The position numbers were made by a program, and so were the translations under genes. DNA of 64,000 nt. It comes from Betaproteobacteria bacterium HGW-Betaproteobacteria-9 (lineage in GTDB: Bacteria > Pseudomonadota > Gammaproteobacteria > Burkholderiales > Burkholderiaceae_C). The stretch covers positions 38,114-102,113 of the forward strand of contig PHCC01000022.1 in NCBI GenBank assembly GCA_002842215.1, read 5' to 3'. Under the pieces are notes generated by a model. The model ran no database searches and was not told where the DNA came from. It was given only the letters and a program-made list of their open reading frames with translations. Below are positions 41,058 through 49,531 of the stretch, one piece after another (the stretch's first letter is position 1; the number at the start of each line of letters is the position of its first letter).

Positions 41058-41678
41058 TCAGCGTTCGTCGCGCGCGGCCAACCCGAGGTCTGACGCCGAC
41101 AGGGCAACTGGCTTTTCGTCTGCCAGGAGACTGGTCAGCCGCCCCCTGGCCTGTGCGGAACGCTCCATGACCCGGACAAGCTTTTCAGCCGTGGCACGTC
41201 CATCTGCGCCTTCGGACATCAGCTGGAGAAAAGACTTTCCGCCGCTCAGAACCCGGTCCAGAGAGGCAGAAGTCGGCTTGAAGTCCCTCGCCTGGAAGAC
41301 AGAGGCGGCCTCCGAAAGGTTTCTGATGCGAGCGTGCTGGGACGCGGCGGGCGAGTCTCCCTTGAGCCAGTTGTAGAGCGCCTGACGCGAGACGCCGAAC
41401 ACTTCGGGCAGACGCGACATGTTCCGGCCAAAGCCGACGCGCACCCGCTCCATCATCGCTACGTAGGGCGAAGCAGGCTCATCCTGCTCGACGGGCACCA
41501 TAGAGTAGCCCCAGGGTGCACGTTGCAATTCAGGCGACGCCAAGCCTCCGGTACCAGGCTGAAGCGGAAGCAGTGGCCGCTGTTGCACCGGAGCGCGCGC
41601 GTACAACGCCACCGGACTCTGATATCCGAACGACCCTTCCTGCCAGGAGGGCAAATCTGCAACGAAAGCGACCATCAC
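41058..41678 (-). CDS. Helix-turn-helix protein
   Basis: The protein has 206 residues. The ATG overlaps the TIGR04255 stop as ATGA. Residues about 75-115 carry an HTH (MSRLPEVFGVSRQALYNWL). The N-terminal 70 residues are Pro-rich and the C-terminal part is helical. It is the middle gene of a three-gene unit, a position and size typical of an antitoxin or autoregulator, which is inference. Confidence 0.7.
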   Translation of the reverse strand: MMVAFVADLPSWQEGSFGYQSPVALYARAPVQQRPLLPLQPGTGGLASPELQRAPWGYSMVPVEQDEPASPYVAMMERVRVGFGRNMSRLPEVFGVSRQALYNWLKGDSPAASQHARIRNLSEAASVFQARDFKPTSASLDRVLSGGKSFLQLMSEGADGRATAEKLVRVMERSAQARGRLTSLLADEKPVALSASDLGLAARDER

Positions 41679-42454
41679 TCCTCCCAGACTTGATGTGCGT
41701 GCTCGGTGGTGGCCTTCTTGAAGGCTCCTCCAATGACCTTGTGGATGTCAACAAGCCGACTCTTCACATTATCCAGGGAGTAGTCCTGCCGCTCCTCCAC
41801 GAACCCGTCGCTATCCAGAATCGCATGTCGCCCCTTGCCTTCCAGGAAGCGAGGCTGCAGTTTCATCTCGTCGGGATTGATGTCCGGTGGAAACGCCACA
41901 CTGCCATCCTGCAGCACGATGCGCGAACGCAGCCTGACCTGACCGTGCAGGGACAGTGACTCGGTGTACGCGTGTATCGACTCACCGCCGAGTTCCGAGC
42001 TCAGACCGAACACCCCGGCATGCAGATAGAGCTCCAGCGGCTCGCCCTCTTTGGGGAGGACGAAGTCGAGATAGCGCAGGCCGATGCGCTGGGTGAACGC
42101 CAGCTCGACAACTTCGTGCACCAGCACCAGCCCTTTCAGAAACGCCTCGGAGAAGGTCTCGAAGTTCCCATAGTCGGTGGACTGGAAGGTCAGCGCGTCG
42201 TTGCCGAGCACAAACACGTGGGTCTGCGCCGGATTGCTGAAGAAGTACTGCTCGACGGGCACCATCTGGGGGGCACCCTGTCCACCCTCAAGGTGCAGGG
42301 CAAACGCCTGCTTTTGCAGATAGACCGGATAGCCCATCTTGCGCAGGCCATCCTGAATCAACGGAAGGTATTTCTCCCTGAGGTTCAGGATGGCGTTGAA
42401 GCGGACCTGAACCACCGTGAAATACACCGGCGGATTCTTCAGCGGCTTGCTCAT
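41675..42454 (-). CDS. TIGR04255-family protein
   Basis: The protein has 259 residues. The N-terminal KNPPVYFTVVQVRFNAI, the FVLGNDALTFQSTDYGNFETF stretch and the RIGLRYLDFV motif match the sporadically distributed TIGR04255 family, which is common in mobile and defence-rich loci and has no settled function. It is the first gene of the unit, preceded by an imperfect palindrome at 42476-42499, and is coupled to the HTH gene. Confidence 0.75.
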   Translation of the reverse strand: MSKPLKNPPVYFTVVQVRFNAILNLREKYLPLIQDGLRKMGYPVYLQKQAFALHLEGGQGAPQMVPVEQYFFSNPAQTHVFVLGNDALTFQSTDYGNFETFSEAFLKGLVLVHEVVELAFTQRIGLRYLDFVLPKEGEPLELYLHAGVFGLSSELGGESIHAYTESLSLHGQVRLRSRIVLQDGSVAFPPDINPDEMKLQPRFLEGKGRHAILDSDGFVEERQDYSLDNVKSRLVDIHKVIGGAFKKATTEHAHQVWEE

Positions 42455-42475
42455 GTGTTTGCGTCTCCAGAGGAT

Positions 42476-42499
42476 TTGTCAAGTTTACACTTTCAACAA
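42476..42499. promoter_or_regulatory. Imperfect palindrome upstream of the TIGR04255 operon
   Basis: TTGTCAAGT and ACTTTCAACAA face each other across a few bases, 22 bases before the start. On the minus strand it contains TTGACA. It may be a promoter or operator bound by the HTH protein of the same unit. Confidence 0.35.
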
Positions 42500-42566
42500 A
42501 ACCCTCCAACAATTCCGGACAGACGGCTGCGGAGGGAGACAACAGGCCAGAACGGTGCTCGGCCCC

Positions 42567-44036
42567 TCAGGCAGCGCGCCTGAAGTCGACATGGGTGACG
42601 TTGCCCTGCCGACGACCATGAGGCGCCTTCTCCGAAGGCTGCCCGGACGATGTCTTCTCTGGGCTGCCCTGCGTCAGGGAACCAGCATGACCTTGCGGAA
42701 CCGTTGCAGGCGCCTCAGAAGGCTCTGCGGCATGCATGACCTGCACGACATCGTCGGCACGGACGTTGATATAGCGGTCCAGCATCGCGATGGTCTTGTG
42801 CCCGGTCAGTGCCTTGACCAGAAACACGTTTCCGGTTTTCAAGGCCATGCGTGTGGCAGCAGTGTGTCGCAGGTCATGGATGTTCAGGCCTTCAATGCCG
42901 GCTCGCTCGCACGCCCGGCGCCAGGCCGCACGCAAGGCCTCATAGGTGATGGCCACCACCGGGTCGCCCGGCTGACACGGACCGAGACCTCGCAGCTCGT
43001 TCAGTGCCTCGATGGCCACTGGCGAGAGCGGGACATCACGGCTACCGGTCTTTCCGTCGCTCAGCCGGATGATGCGCCGCTCCCAGTCCACATCCGACCA
43101 GATGGCCCGCTCCAGTGGCTCCGAGGCACGCATCGCCGTCTCGCGCAGTAGCGTCAGGGTCGGTGCCACCAGTTCATTGCGACAGCTGCACAGCGCCTCA
43201 TCCAGCAGCGACTGCTCCTGCAGGCTGAGCGTCCGGTCACGCTCGTTGTCAATGACCGGCATGCGCAGTCCGACGGCAGGGTTGTCCAGCAGCTGCGGCC
43301 AACGCCAGGTTCTGAACGCATAGTTGAACACGGCGCGCAAGAGCGCTCGCTCCAGGCCCACGGTACTTGCGGAGCTACCGTCCAGGGTCATGCGGTCCAT
43401 GAGCTGCTGCATCTGCTGGCGCGAGACGTCTGCCACAGCCGTGCCCGCCAGCACCGCACGCAGGCGGTCGCTATCGGCGTTATCGCGGGCAAGTGCGCGC
43501 CGGTGCTTGTGCAGTCCATTGGGAATGTTGCGCTCATGGGTGTGGGGGACGAGCTCGACCAGAAACTGCGCGTTCTTGCCGGTCTTGCCGGGCGTAGGCT
43601 CCACGCCGTGACCGCACGCAAGCGGCGTTACCTTCAACAGCTCAAGCCCCGCAGCACGCAGATAGACATTGATGCGTCGAGCATCCTGAGGTGCACCCTT
43701 GAGGAACGCCAGGCGCTGCATGGCGTAGTCCTGAAGGGCCTGGGCCACGCAGGTCATGTGCGCGCCCCGACCTTCTGGACGATTACCCTTCTTGACCTCG
43801 TCAACGGCCACCTTCATGGCCGCCCTGGCGGCAGCACGGGTCGCGAGTCCCGAGATGAAGATGTCCTGGCCGGCCACACGCCGGCGCATCGACCAGGTGG
43901 CACCCCTGCCCTTGCCAACCTGGAAGGGGTCGGACTCCATCTTGCGGCCGCGCCCGGATTTTTTTGGGGCTCGGGTATCTGCCTGGATGACGGCCTGGTT
44001 TTGAGCGGTGGATTGAACGGAAAAGCTGTCGGTCAT
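42567..44036 (-). CDS. Tyrosine recombinase integrase of the element
   Basis: The protein has 489 residues, with GGAG 6 bases before the ATG at 44036. The C-terminal catalytic domain shows HDLRHTAATRMAL (H-x-x-R box), LTGHKTIAMLDRYINV with the catalytic Tyr, and an upstream Arg region (RETAMRASE...IWSDVDW). The N-terminal 110 residues hold a basic arm-binding region. It lies 290 bases inside the intact tRNA-Phe, the usual place for the integrase that uses this tRNA. The last 70 residues are Pro/Ser-rich and extend beyond the usual domain end. Confidence 0.95.
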   Translation of the reverse strand: MTDSFSVQSTAQNQAVIQADTRAPKKSGRGRKMESDPFQVGKGRGATWSMRRRVAGQDIFISGLATRAAARAAMKVAVDEVKKGNRPEGRGAHMTCVAQALQDYAMQRLAFLKGAPQDARRINVYLRAAGLELLKVTPLACGHGVEPTPGKTGKNAQFLVELVPHTHERNIPNGLHKHRRALARDNADSDRLRAVLAGTAVADVSRQQMQQLMDRMTLDGSSASTVGLERALLRAVFNYAFRTWRWPQLLDNPAVGLRMPVIDNERDRTLSLQEQSLLDEALCSCRNELVAPTLTLLRETAMRASEPLERAIWSDVDWERRIIRLSDGKTGSRDVPLSPVAIEALNELRGLGPCQPGDPVVAITYEALRAAWRRACERAGIEGLNIHDLRHTAATRMALKTGNVFLVKALTGHKTIAMLDRYINVRADDVVQVMHAAEPSEAPATVPQGHAGSLTQGSPEKTSSGQPSEKAPHGRRQGNVTHVDFRRAA

Positions 44037-44246
44037 GAGAACTCCAAGGTTTGTTGCTGGAGTCCTGTACAGACACTGGTTTTATCCCTTTGCAGGCAAC
44101 CGCCGGCAATGACGCGCGTCTCCTGCCTGAGGACGGGCAGTCGCAGTCATGCCGGTGCAGCGCACATGGTCAACGGCCTGGACGGGCATGCAAGCGCAGT
44201 CACCCGCATTCGCTGCCCGTTGTCATTGCCATGTTTTGCGCCACGA

Positions 44247-44281
44247 AAACAAAAAAGCGGCCATCTTTCGAGGGCCGCTTT
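44247..44281 (-). terminator. Element-supplied terminator for tRNA-Phe
   Basis: A perfect 9-bp stem (44254-44262 with 44273-44281) followed by TTTTTTG on the minus strand lies 45 bases beyond the tRNA-Phe 3' end, inside the element. It replaces the original tRNA terminator now stranded at 1181-1210. Confidence 0.8.
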
Positions 44282-44325
44282 CTGTTTTCGCTTCGCTAAC
44301 TTGTTGATTAGCAAGGCATTTTTTA

Positions 44326-44371
44326 TGGTGGCCTGGGACGGAATCGAACCATCGACACGCGGATTTTCAAT
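44326..44371 (-). repeat. attR: 3' part of the intact tRNA-Phe
   Basis: This 46-base segment is identical to 1226-1271. It is the right-hand attachment site. The tRNA stays whole on this side because the element carries the matching 3' sequence. Confidence 0.95.
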
Positions 44372-44401
44372 CCGCTGCTCTACCAACTGAGCTACCGGGC
44401 C
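44326..44401 (-). tRNA. tRNA-Phe (GAA)
   Basis: A full 76-base cloverleaf with encoded CCA. The acceptor stem starts GGCCCGG, the anticodon loop reads TTGAAAA with anticodon GAA, and the T arm has GGTTCGATTCC. It is the integration target of the element. Confidence 0.97.
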
Positions 44402-44457
44402 AAACAGAGATGGAATTATAGCAGGGAATCTGGCCTGTTCTTTTCGAGCCAGCGCCC

Positions 44458-45150
44458 TCAGAGCGCGTTGCGCTTGCTGCGGGCGAGGTCGACGCCGAGC
44501 TGCTTGAGTTTGCGGTAAAGGTGCGTGCGCTCCAGACCCGTCTTTTCAGCCACGCGCGTCATGGAGCCGGACTCCTTGGCCAGATGGTATTCGAAATAGG
44601 CCTTCTCGAACTCGTCGCGCGCCTCGCGCAGCGGCCCTTCCAGGTTGAAGGCCTGCGAAGACTGGGGACCGATGTCAAACACGACTTCGGGCTGGCTGCC
44701 ACCGGTCATGGCCACCTCCACGGTCAGCTCCATCACGGGCGCAAGCGCACCATTTTTCAGGGGCAACGCCGCGCCGACCTTGGCCACCGGTTTGTTCAGC
44801 CCCATGTCCACGGCTTTGAGCAGCTTCTGCAGGGTGATGGGTTTTTCGAGGAAAGCGGTGGCGCCGATGCGCGTGGCTTCCACGGCGGTGTCGATGGTGG
44901 CGTGTCCGCTCATCATGATCACGGGCATGTTGAGCAGGCCACCACTGGCCCATTCCTTGAGCAGGGTCACGCCGTCGGTGTCGGGCATCCAGATATCCAG
45001 CAACACCAGATCCGGACGCATCTGCGCGCGCAGAACACGGGCTTGGGCGGCGTTTTCTGCCAGTTCGACCGTGTGGCCTTCATCGTTGAGAATTTCGGAG
45101 AGCAGGTCTCGAATGCCCAATTCGTCGTCTACGACCAGAATAGTTGCCAT
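44458..45150 (-). CDS. NtrX-like response regulator without AAA+ domain
   Basis: The protein has 230 residues. The receiver domain (1-120) has the phospho-acceptor Asp in LVLLDIWMPDTDG near 53 and Lys in FLEKPIT. The C-terminal Fis-type helix-turn-helix (MTRVAEKTGLERTHLYRKLKQL) is like that of NtrX. The sigma-54-activating AAA+ domain of full-length NtrX (about 450 residues) is absent, so it probably does not activate sigma-54 promoters. It lies 30 bases after the sensor kinase gene and pairs with it. Confidence 0.88.
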   Translation of the reverse strand: MATILVVDDELGIRDLLSEILNDEGHTVELAENAAQARVLRAQMRPDLVLLDIWMPDTDGVTLLKEWASGGLLNMPVIMMSGHATIDTAVEATRIGATAFLEKPITLQKLLKAVDMGLNKPVAKVGAALPLKNGALAPVMELTVEVAMTGGSQPEVVFDIGPQSSQAFNLEGPLREARDEFEKAYFEYHLAKESGSMTRVAEKTGLERTHLYRKLKQLGVDLARSKRNAL

Positions 45151-45180
45151 GGCGTGAAATGTTTCCCTCTGTCCGTGTTG

Positions 45181-47430
45181 TCAATTTGCAACTGCGAATG
45201 ATAACGACACTTGGGCGCCCACCACTTTGCCGTCGATCAACCGGTTGCTGATATCGACGCGGCCACCGTGCTCTTCCATGATTTTTTTGACCACCGCGAG
45301 GCCCAGGCCGGTGCCTTTGGTCTTGGTCGTGACATACGGTTCAAACGCCCGCTTCAGGATGTTCTCGGCGAATCCGGGGCCCTGATCGATCACCGACAGG
45401 CGCACCCACTGGCCCGAGCCGGAGCGCCGGGTGTGGAGCAGCACCTCGGCACCGGCCTGCCCGGCCATGGCGTCCTGCGCGTTCTGCACCAGGTTGTGCA
45501 GGATCTGCCGCAGTTGCTGCGGATCGGCCATCACGCTGGGGCAGTCGTTGTCCAAGTCGGTCTTCACGGGCACGGCCGAGCTGTCGTACAGGACCAGGAT
45601 GTCACGCACCAGGGCATTGAGGTCGATGGGGGTGAGCTGCGCTGCAGGCAGCCGCGCGTAGTCGCGGAATTCGTTGACCAGGTGCTTCATGGCGTCGACC
45701 TGATCGACGATGGTGCGGACCGATTTGTCCAGCAGGGCCTGCTCGGTCGGCTGGAGCTTGCCCTGCAGCTTCATGGCCAGGCGCTCTGCAGACAGCTGGA
45801 TCGGCGTGAGCGGGTTCTTGATCTCGTGCGCCAGGCGCCGGGCCACCTCCCCCCAGGCCCGGGCACGCTGGGCGGACACCATTTCCGACACATCGTCGAA
45901 CACCAGCAAGCGCTCGTTGTTGGGCAGCAGCGCGCCGCGTGCGATCAAGGTGATGCCCTGGTTGTTGCCGGTGTCGCCGTGGGCGCCGAGTTCGAACGAT
46001 TGTTGCCAGTGGCCGCCTTCGTGAGGGGTGTCGTCGGAAAGGAAGCGGTCGAACTGCTGCAGCACCTGCGCCGCAAAATTCTCCAGACCGACCACGGCCG
46101 CCAGCGGTTGACCCAGGTGCAGCCCCAGCGGAGTGCGCAGAATGCGGGCCGCTCCGGGATTGACACTGAGCACGCCCCCGCGTTCGTCGAGCACGACCAC
46201 CCCGGCCGTGAGGTTGTCCAGGATGGTCTGCAGGTTTTCCCGGGCAGCGTCCACCTGCTCCATGCTGTGCTGCACCGCCGAGCGCGCATCGGCCAGGTCT
46301 TGTGTCATGTGGGCGAAGGTGCGGGTCAGACCCGCAAGCTCGTCGCGCGAGGCCAGCTCCACCTTGGGCGCGAGGTTGCCCTGGGCGACCTCGCGCATGC
46401 CTTCGGCAAGGACGAGCAGCGGACGCACCAGATGGTTGCCCAGCAGCACGGCCAGCAACACGGCGCCGAAGATGGCCAGAAAGAGGGCCAGCGTGAGCGT
46501 ACCGATGTACATGCGTTGCAGCCCCTGGCGCCCCAGCGCGCGTTCCTGGTATTCGCGGTTGGCCACCTGAACGGCCAGTGCATCGGCGACCAGCGCACGC
46601 GGCAGGGGCACCACGACCTGGAGGTAGCGTGGGCTGTCGCTGAAGCCGAATCCGGTCGCCTCCACGAGGGCCAGCACCTTGATGTGCGCCTGTGCCACCG
46701 GCAAGCCGGCCTGCACCGCCTCTTCCCCCACCTCTTCAAGCCCCTCGACCAGCACCAGTACCCGGTTCGCGCGCACGCTGCGCAGCTGGGCCATGGCAGG
46801 GCGGTTGGGTGAAAAGTCGAAGCGCGAAGCACCGGCGCTGGCGATGGCCTGGCCGGAAGCATTCCAGAGCACCAGATCGCTCGCCGACAGGTTTTCGCGC
46901 AGCCGCTCCAGCGCCAGCACCGCCGAGGCGTCGGGTACCCGCGCCAGCTGTTCGGCGGCGAGGCGGGTCTTCGCGCCAAGATCGGCACTCAGGGTGTCCA
47001 GCGTGGTGCGACCCAGGTTCAGCCCTGCCGTTAATGCGGATTCGACCCGCACGTCGAACCAGCTCTCGATGGAACGCGAAACAAACTGGTAAGACACCGT
47101 GTAGATCAGCAACCCGGGCAACACCCCGACCAGCCCGATGATGGCGGCCAGCTTGAGCAGCAACTGGCTACCGAACTTGCCCCGCCGCAGTCGCTTGACC
47201 AGCCGCACGGCCAGCCAAACGATGGCCAGGAACAGCAACGAGGCCACCGCCACATTGATACCGACCAGCCAGGTGAAATTTTCTTCGTAGAGCACGCGGT
47301 TGCGCGTCGCCAGCGTGAGCAGGAACAGCAACACCATGCCCAGTCCGGTCATGAAAACCAGCGCAACGACCACCGCCCAGCGCCGCGAAGTGCGTTGCTT
47401 TTCCGGGGATCGGAGGTGTGGGTCGCTCAC
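45181..47430 (-). CDS. NtrY-like membrane sensor histidine kinase
   Basis: The protein has 749 residues and starts at a GTG. Membrane helices lie at about 18-40, 50-70 and 85-110, with another near 310-330. Next come a HAMP-like linker, a PAS region near 395-500, the HisKA box with the His in RLAHEIKNPLTPIQLSAERL near 532, and the ATPase motifs NLVQNAQDA, DQGPGFAENIL and GTGLGLAVVKKI. The order matches NtrY. It phosphorylates the response regulator encoded next. It follows the DUF4390 gene by 41 bases. Confidence 0.9.
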   Translation of the reverse strand: MSDPHLRSPEKQRTSRRWAVVVALVFMTGLGMVLLFLLTLATRNRVLYEENFTWLVGINVAVASLLFLAIVWLAVRLVKRLRRGKFGSQLLLKLAAIIGLVGVLPGLLIYTVSYQFVSRSIESWFDVRVESALTAGLNLGRTTLDTLSADLGAKTRLAAEQLARVPDASAVLALERLRENLSASDLVLWNASGQAIASAGASRFDFSPNRPAMAQLRSVRANRVLVLVEGLEEVGEEAVQAGLPVAQAHIKVLALVEATGFGFSDSPRYLQVVVPLPRALVADALAVQVANREYQERALGRQGLQRMYIGTLTLALFLAIFGAVLLAVLLGNHLVRPLLVLAEGMREVAQGNLAPKVELASRDELAGLTRTFAHMTQDLADARSAVQHSMEQVDAARENLQTILDNLTAGVVVLDERGGVLSVNPGAARILRTPLGLHLGQPLAAVVGLENFAAQVLQQFDRFLSDDTPHEGGHWQQSFELGAHGDTGNNQGITLIARGALLPNNERLLVFDDVSEMVSAQRARAWGEVARRLAHEIKNPLTPIQLSAERLAMKLQGKLQPTEQALLDKSVRTIVDQVDAMKHLVNEFRDYARLPAAQLTPIDLNALVRDILVLYDSSAVPVKTDLDNDCPSVMADPQQLRQILHNLVQNAQDAMAGQAGAEVLLHTRRSGSGQWVRLSVIDQGPGFAENILKRAFEPYVTTKTKGTGLGLAVVKKIMEEHGGRVDISNRLIDGKVVGAQVSLSFAVAN

Positions 47431-47471
47431 GGTTCAGCAGCGGTGGGAGAGGCGCAGAAGGCGATCGCGCA

Positions 47472-48149
47472 TCAACGCGCCGGTTCGCCGGGCTTGACCT
47501 CAACAGCGATTTCCGGAGGTGGCTCGACCGGTGCACGGGTGGGCACGTCGAGGCGGCCATCCACCTCGATGTTCCAGTCAGACTGGGTCGCCATGCCGAT
47601 CTGGAACGGGCGGGGCAACAGGGAAAGATCCAGACTGAACCGCCAGTCGACCCGATGCTCGGCATCGCTGTCCAGCCGGGCGGCGTCGGCAATCGCCCAA
47701 TTGGAAACGCGACCCACCACCGCCAGCACCTCATCGAGGCTCTCGAAGTTCTGGTGCAGCGCGTATTGCAGTGCCGCAGCGCCAGCGCCTGTCACACCAT
47801 CGTGGGCCTGACTCAGTCGCCAGCGCCGGGTCAGCGGCTGGTAGGCGAGCCGGAAAGTGCGCACCACCGAACTCACCCGCTTGTCGGTCCAGTACCAGCG
47901 GTCACGGTACACGTCGGCCTGCCAGACGAAGTACATCGGCACTCCCTTGAACAAGGCGTCTTCAACCGCCGACGTGGCCACCGATCCCAGTCGCACGGTG
48001 AGGGCCAGTGCGTCCGTGTTCCGTTGCAGACTGACGAACTGGATCTCGGGCTCGCGCGCCATGGCCGGCGCTGCCAGGCAGGCGAGCGCAAACAACCAGA
48101 CCAGCGCACGAACACACCGCAGCGACAGGCGCCCTACCACCCGGCACAC
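47472..48149 (-). CDS. DUF4390 protein with signal peptide
   Basis: The start is inferred as a GTG at 48149, eight bases after the rsmB stop. The longer frame overlaps rsmB and is not credible. The N-terminus (RALVWLFALACLAAPAMA) is a clear signal peptide. The mature part (FVSLQRNTDALALTVRLGS, YFVWQADVYRDRWYWTDKRV) matches DUF4390, commonly found beside ntrY-type kinases and rsmB in Burkholderiales. Probably periplasmic, of unknown function. Confidence 0.8.
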   Translation of the reverse strand: MCRVVGRLSLRCVRALVWLFALACLAAPAMAREPEIQFVSLQRNTDALALTVRLGSVATSAVEDALFKGVPMYFVWQADVYRDRWYWTDKRVSSVVRTFRLAYQPLTRRWRLSQAHDGVTGAGAAALQYALHQNFESLDEVLAVVGRVSNWAIADAARLDSDAEHRVDWRFSLDLSLLPRPFQIGMATQSDWNIEVDGRLDVPTRAPVEPPPEIAVEVKPGEPAR

Positions 48150-48156
48150 CGCCCCA

Positions 48157-49506
48157 TCAAGGCCCTGCCTTGTCGATGCGTGCGTAAAAAAAGCCGTCGT
48201 ATCCACCGGGCACATTGTCGTTGAACTCCCCGTTGGCAACGACAGTTCCGGGGAGCAAATGGCCCGGGGATGGCCGCAGAACGGCATCGGTGTGGCGCTG
48301 CAGAAACGCATTGACCTGTTCCGATCCTTCGGCGTGAAACACGGAGCAGGTGCAATACAGCAGGCGACCGCCCGGCTTGAGCAGCGGCCACAGCCGCTCC
48401 AGCAGCTGCCGCTGCACGGCCACGAGTTGGGCCACGTCGCTGGCACGGCGCAGCCAGCGCACGTCGGGGTGCCGGCGCACGATGCCCGAGGCCGTGCAGG
48501 GCGCGTCGAGCAGGATGGCGTCAAAGGGGCGCCCGTCCCACCAGCCCGCGGTGTTGGCGGCGTCGGCGCACTGCACCTCGGCGCTCAGGCCCAGGCGCTG
48601 CAGGTTGTCGTGGATGCGGGTGCAGCGCCGGGCGTCGACGTCCAGCGCAAGCAGGTCGAGATCGGCGCGTTCGAGCAGGTGCGCGGTCTTGCCGCCGGGC
48701 GCGGCACAGGCGTCGAGCACGCGGTCAGCGGTGCTCCAGGCGCGGCCGTCGAGCAGCAGGCTGGCGGCCATCTGGGCCGCTGCGTCCTGCACGGAAACAT
48801 GCCCTCGGGCAAAGCCGGGCAGGCGCTCCACCGGCTGCGCGGCCGACAACACCAGACCGTCATCGCCCACCGGGCTGGCCGACAAACCAGCGGCCTCCAG
48901 CTGGGCGCGGTAGTCGTCCCGCGCGGCGCGGCGCCGGTTGACCCGCAGCGCCATCGGGCCGGGCACGTTGTTGGCCCCGAGGATCGCGGCCCAGTGTTCG
49001 GGATGATCGCGCTGCAGCCGCTCCACCCACCACAGCGGGTGGTTCCAGCGCGCGACCGGATCGTCCCCCAGCTGCGCGCACAAGGCCTCTCGCTCGCGCA
49101 GGAACCGGCGCAGGCAGGCGTTGAGAAAGCCGGCCTGCATGCTGGTGCTGCGCTGCTGCTTGGCCGCCTCCACCGCCTGATCCACCACGGTGTGGGACTG
49201 GTAGTGCTGCCCGTTTTCATCCCCCAGCAGCACGGCCAGCGCGCTGTGCAGCAGGGCCAGCACCGGTGCGGCGGGCGCACGCTGGGCCAGCAGCCGACCG
49301 AGCGCGCGCGCCGCGCCGAGCTGGCGCAGGGTCTGGAAGGTGAGCGCCTGCACGCCCGGCCGCAGCGCCGATGCGATTTGCGGCAACACCTCGCTGAGCG
49401 AGTGGCCCTGCTCGACCGCGAGCACGCAATGGGCGGTCCAGCGCAGCTGGGTGGCCAGCGTGGGCGCGTTGGGCACCGGGCGGTCTGCGGAGGGGGTAGA
49501 AGTCAA
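48157..49506 (-). CDS. rsmB: 16S rRNA (cytosine-967-C5)-methyltransferase RsmB
   Basis: The protein has 449 residues from an inferred TTG at 49506 with AGGA upstream. The longer frame to 49773 overlaps the M48 gene. An N-terminal NusB-like domain is followed by the methylase fold: SAM motif DACAAPGGKTAHL, DAPCTASGIVRRHPD with the first Cys, and LLYCTCSVF with the second. It methylates C967 of 16S rRNA. Neighbours on both sides are on the same strand. Confidence 0.93.
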   Translation of the reverse strand: MTSTPSADRPVPNAPTLATQLRWTAHCVLAVEQGHSLSEVLPQIASALRPGVQALTFQTLRQLGAARALGRLLAQRAPAAPVLALLHSALAVLLGDENGQHYQSHTVVDQAVEAAKQQRSTSMQAGFLNACLRRFLREREALCAQLGDDPVARWNHPLWWVERLQRDHPEHWAAILGANNVPGPMALRVNRRRAARDDYRAQLEAAGLSASPVGDDGLVLSAAQPVERLPGFARGHVSVQDAAAQMAASLLLDGRAWSTADRVLDACAAPGGKTAHLLERADLDLLALDVDARRCTRIHDNLQRLGLSAEVQCADAANTAGWWDGRPFDAILLDAPCTASGIVRRHPDVRWLRRASDVAQLVAVQRQLLERLWPLLKPGGRLLYCTCSVFHAEGSEQVNAFLQRHTDAVLRPSPGHLLPGTVVANGEFNDNVPGGYDGFFYARIDKAGP

Positions 49507-49531
49507 TGAGGGTCCTGCTTGAAGTTCACGG

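Larger units (their letters stand above)
1226..44371. mobile_element. tRNA-Phe-integrated genomic island carrying BREX and other defence genes
   Basis: The element of about 43 kb is bounded by perfect 46-bp direct repeats, one being the 3' half of an intact tRNA-Phe. A tyrosine recombinase gene lies 290 bases inside the tRNA end and reads away from the tRNA. The interior carries an IncQ-like replication module, an SSB-like gene, two AlpA/excisionase-like regulators, a type I BREX operon with extra defence genes and several unknown genes. No conjugation genes (type IV secretion, classical relaxase) are visible, so it is better described as an integrative, possibly mobilizable, element than as a self-transferring one. 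Housekeeping genes flank it on the right. Confidence 0.92.

Noticed and set aside
48150..48524. Longer start for the DUF4390 gene
   Set aside because: The extension lies inside rsmB in another frame, while the signal peptide begins just after the rsmB stop.
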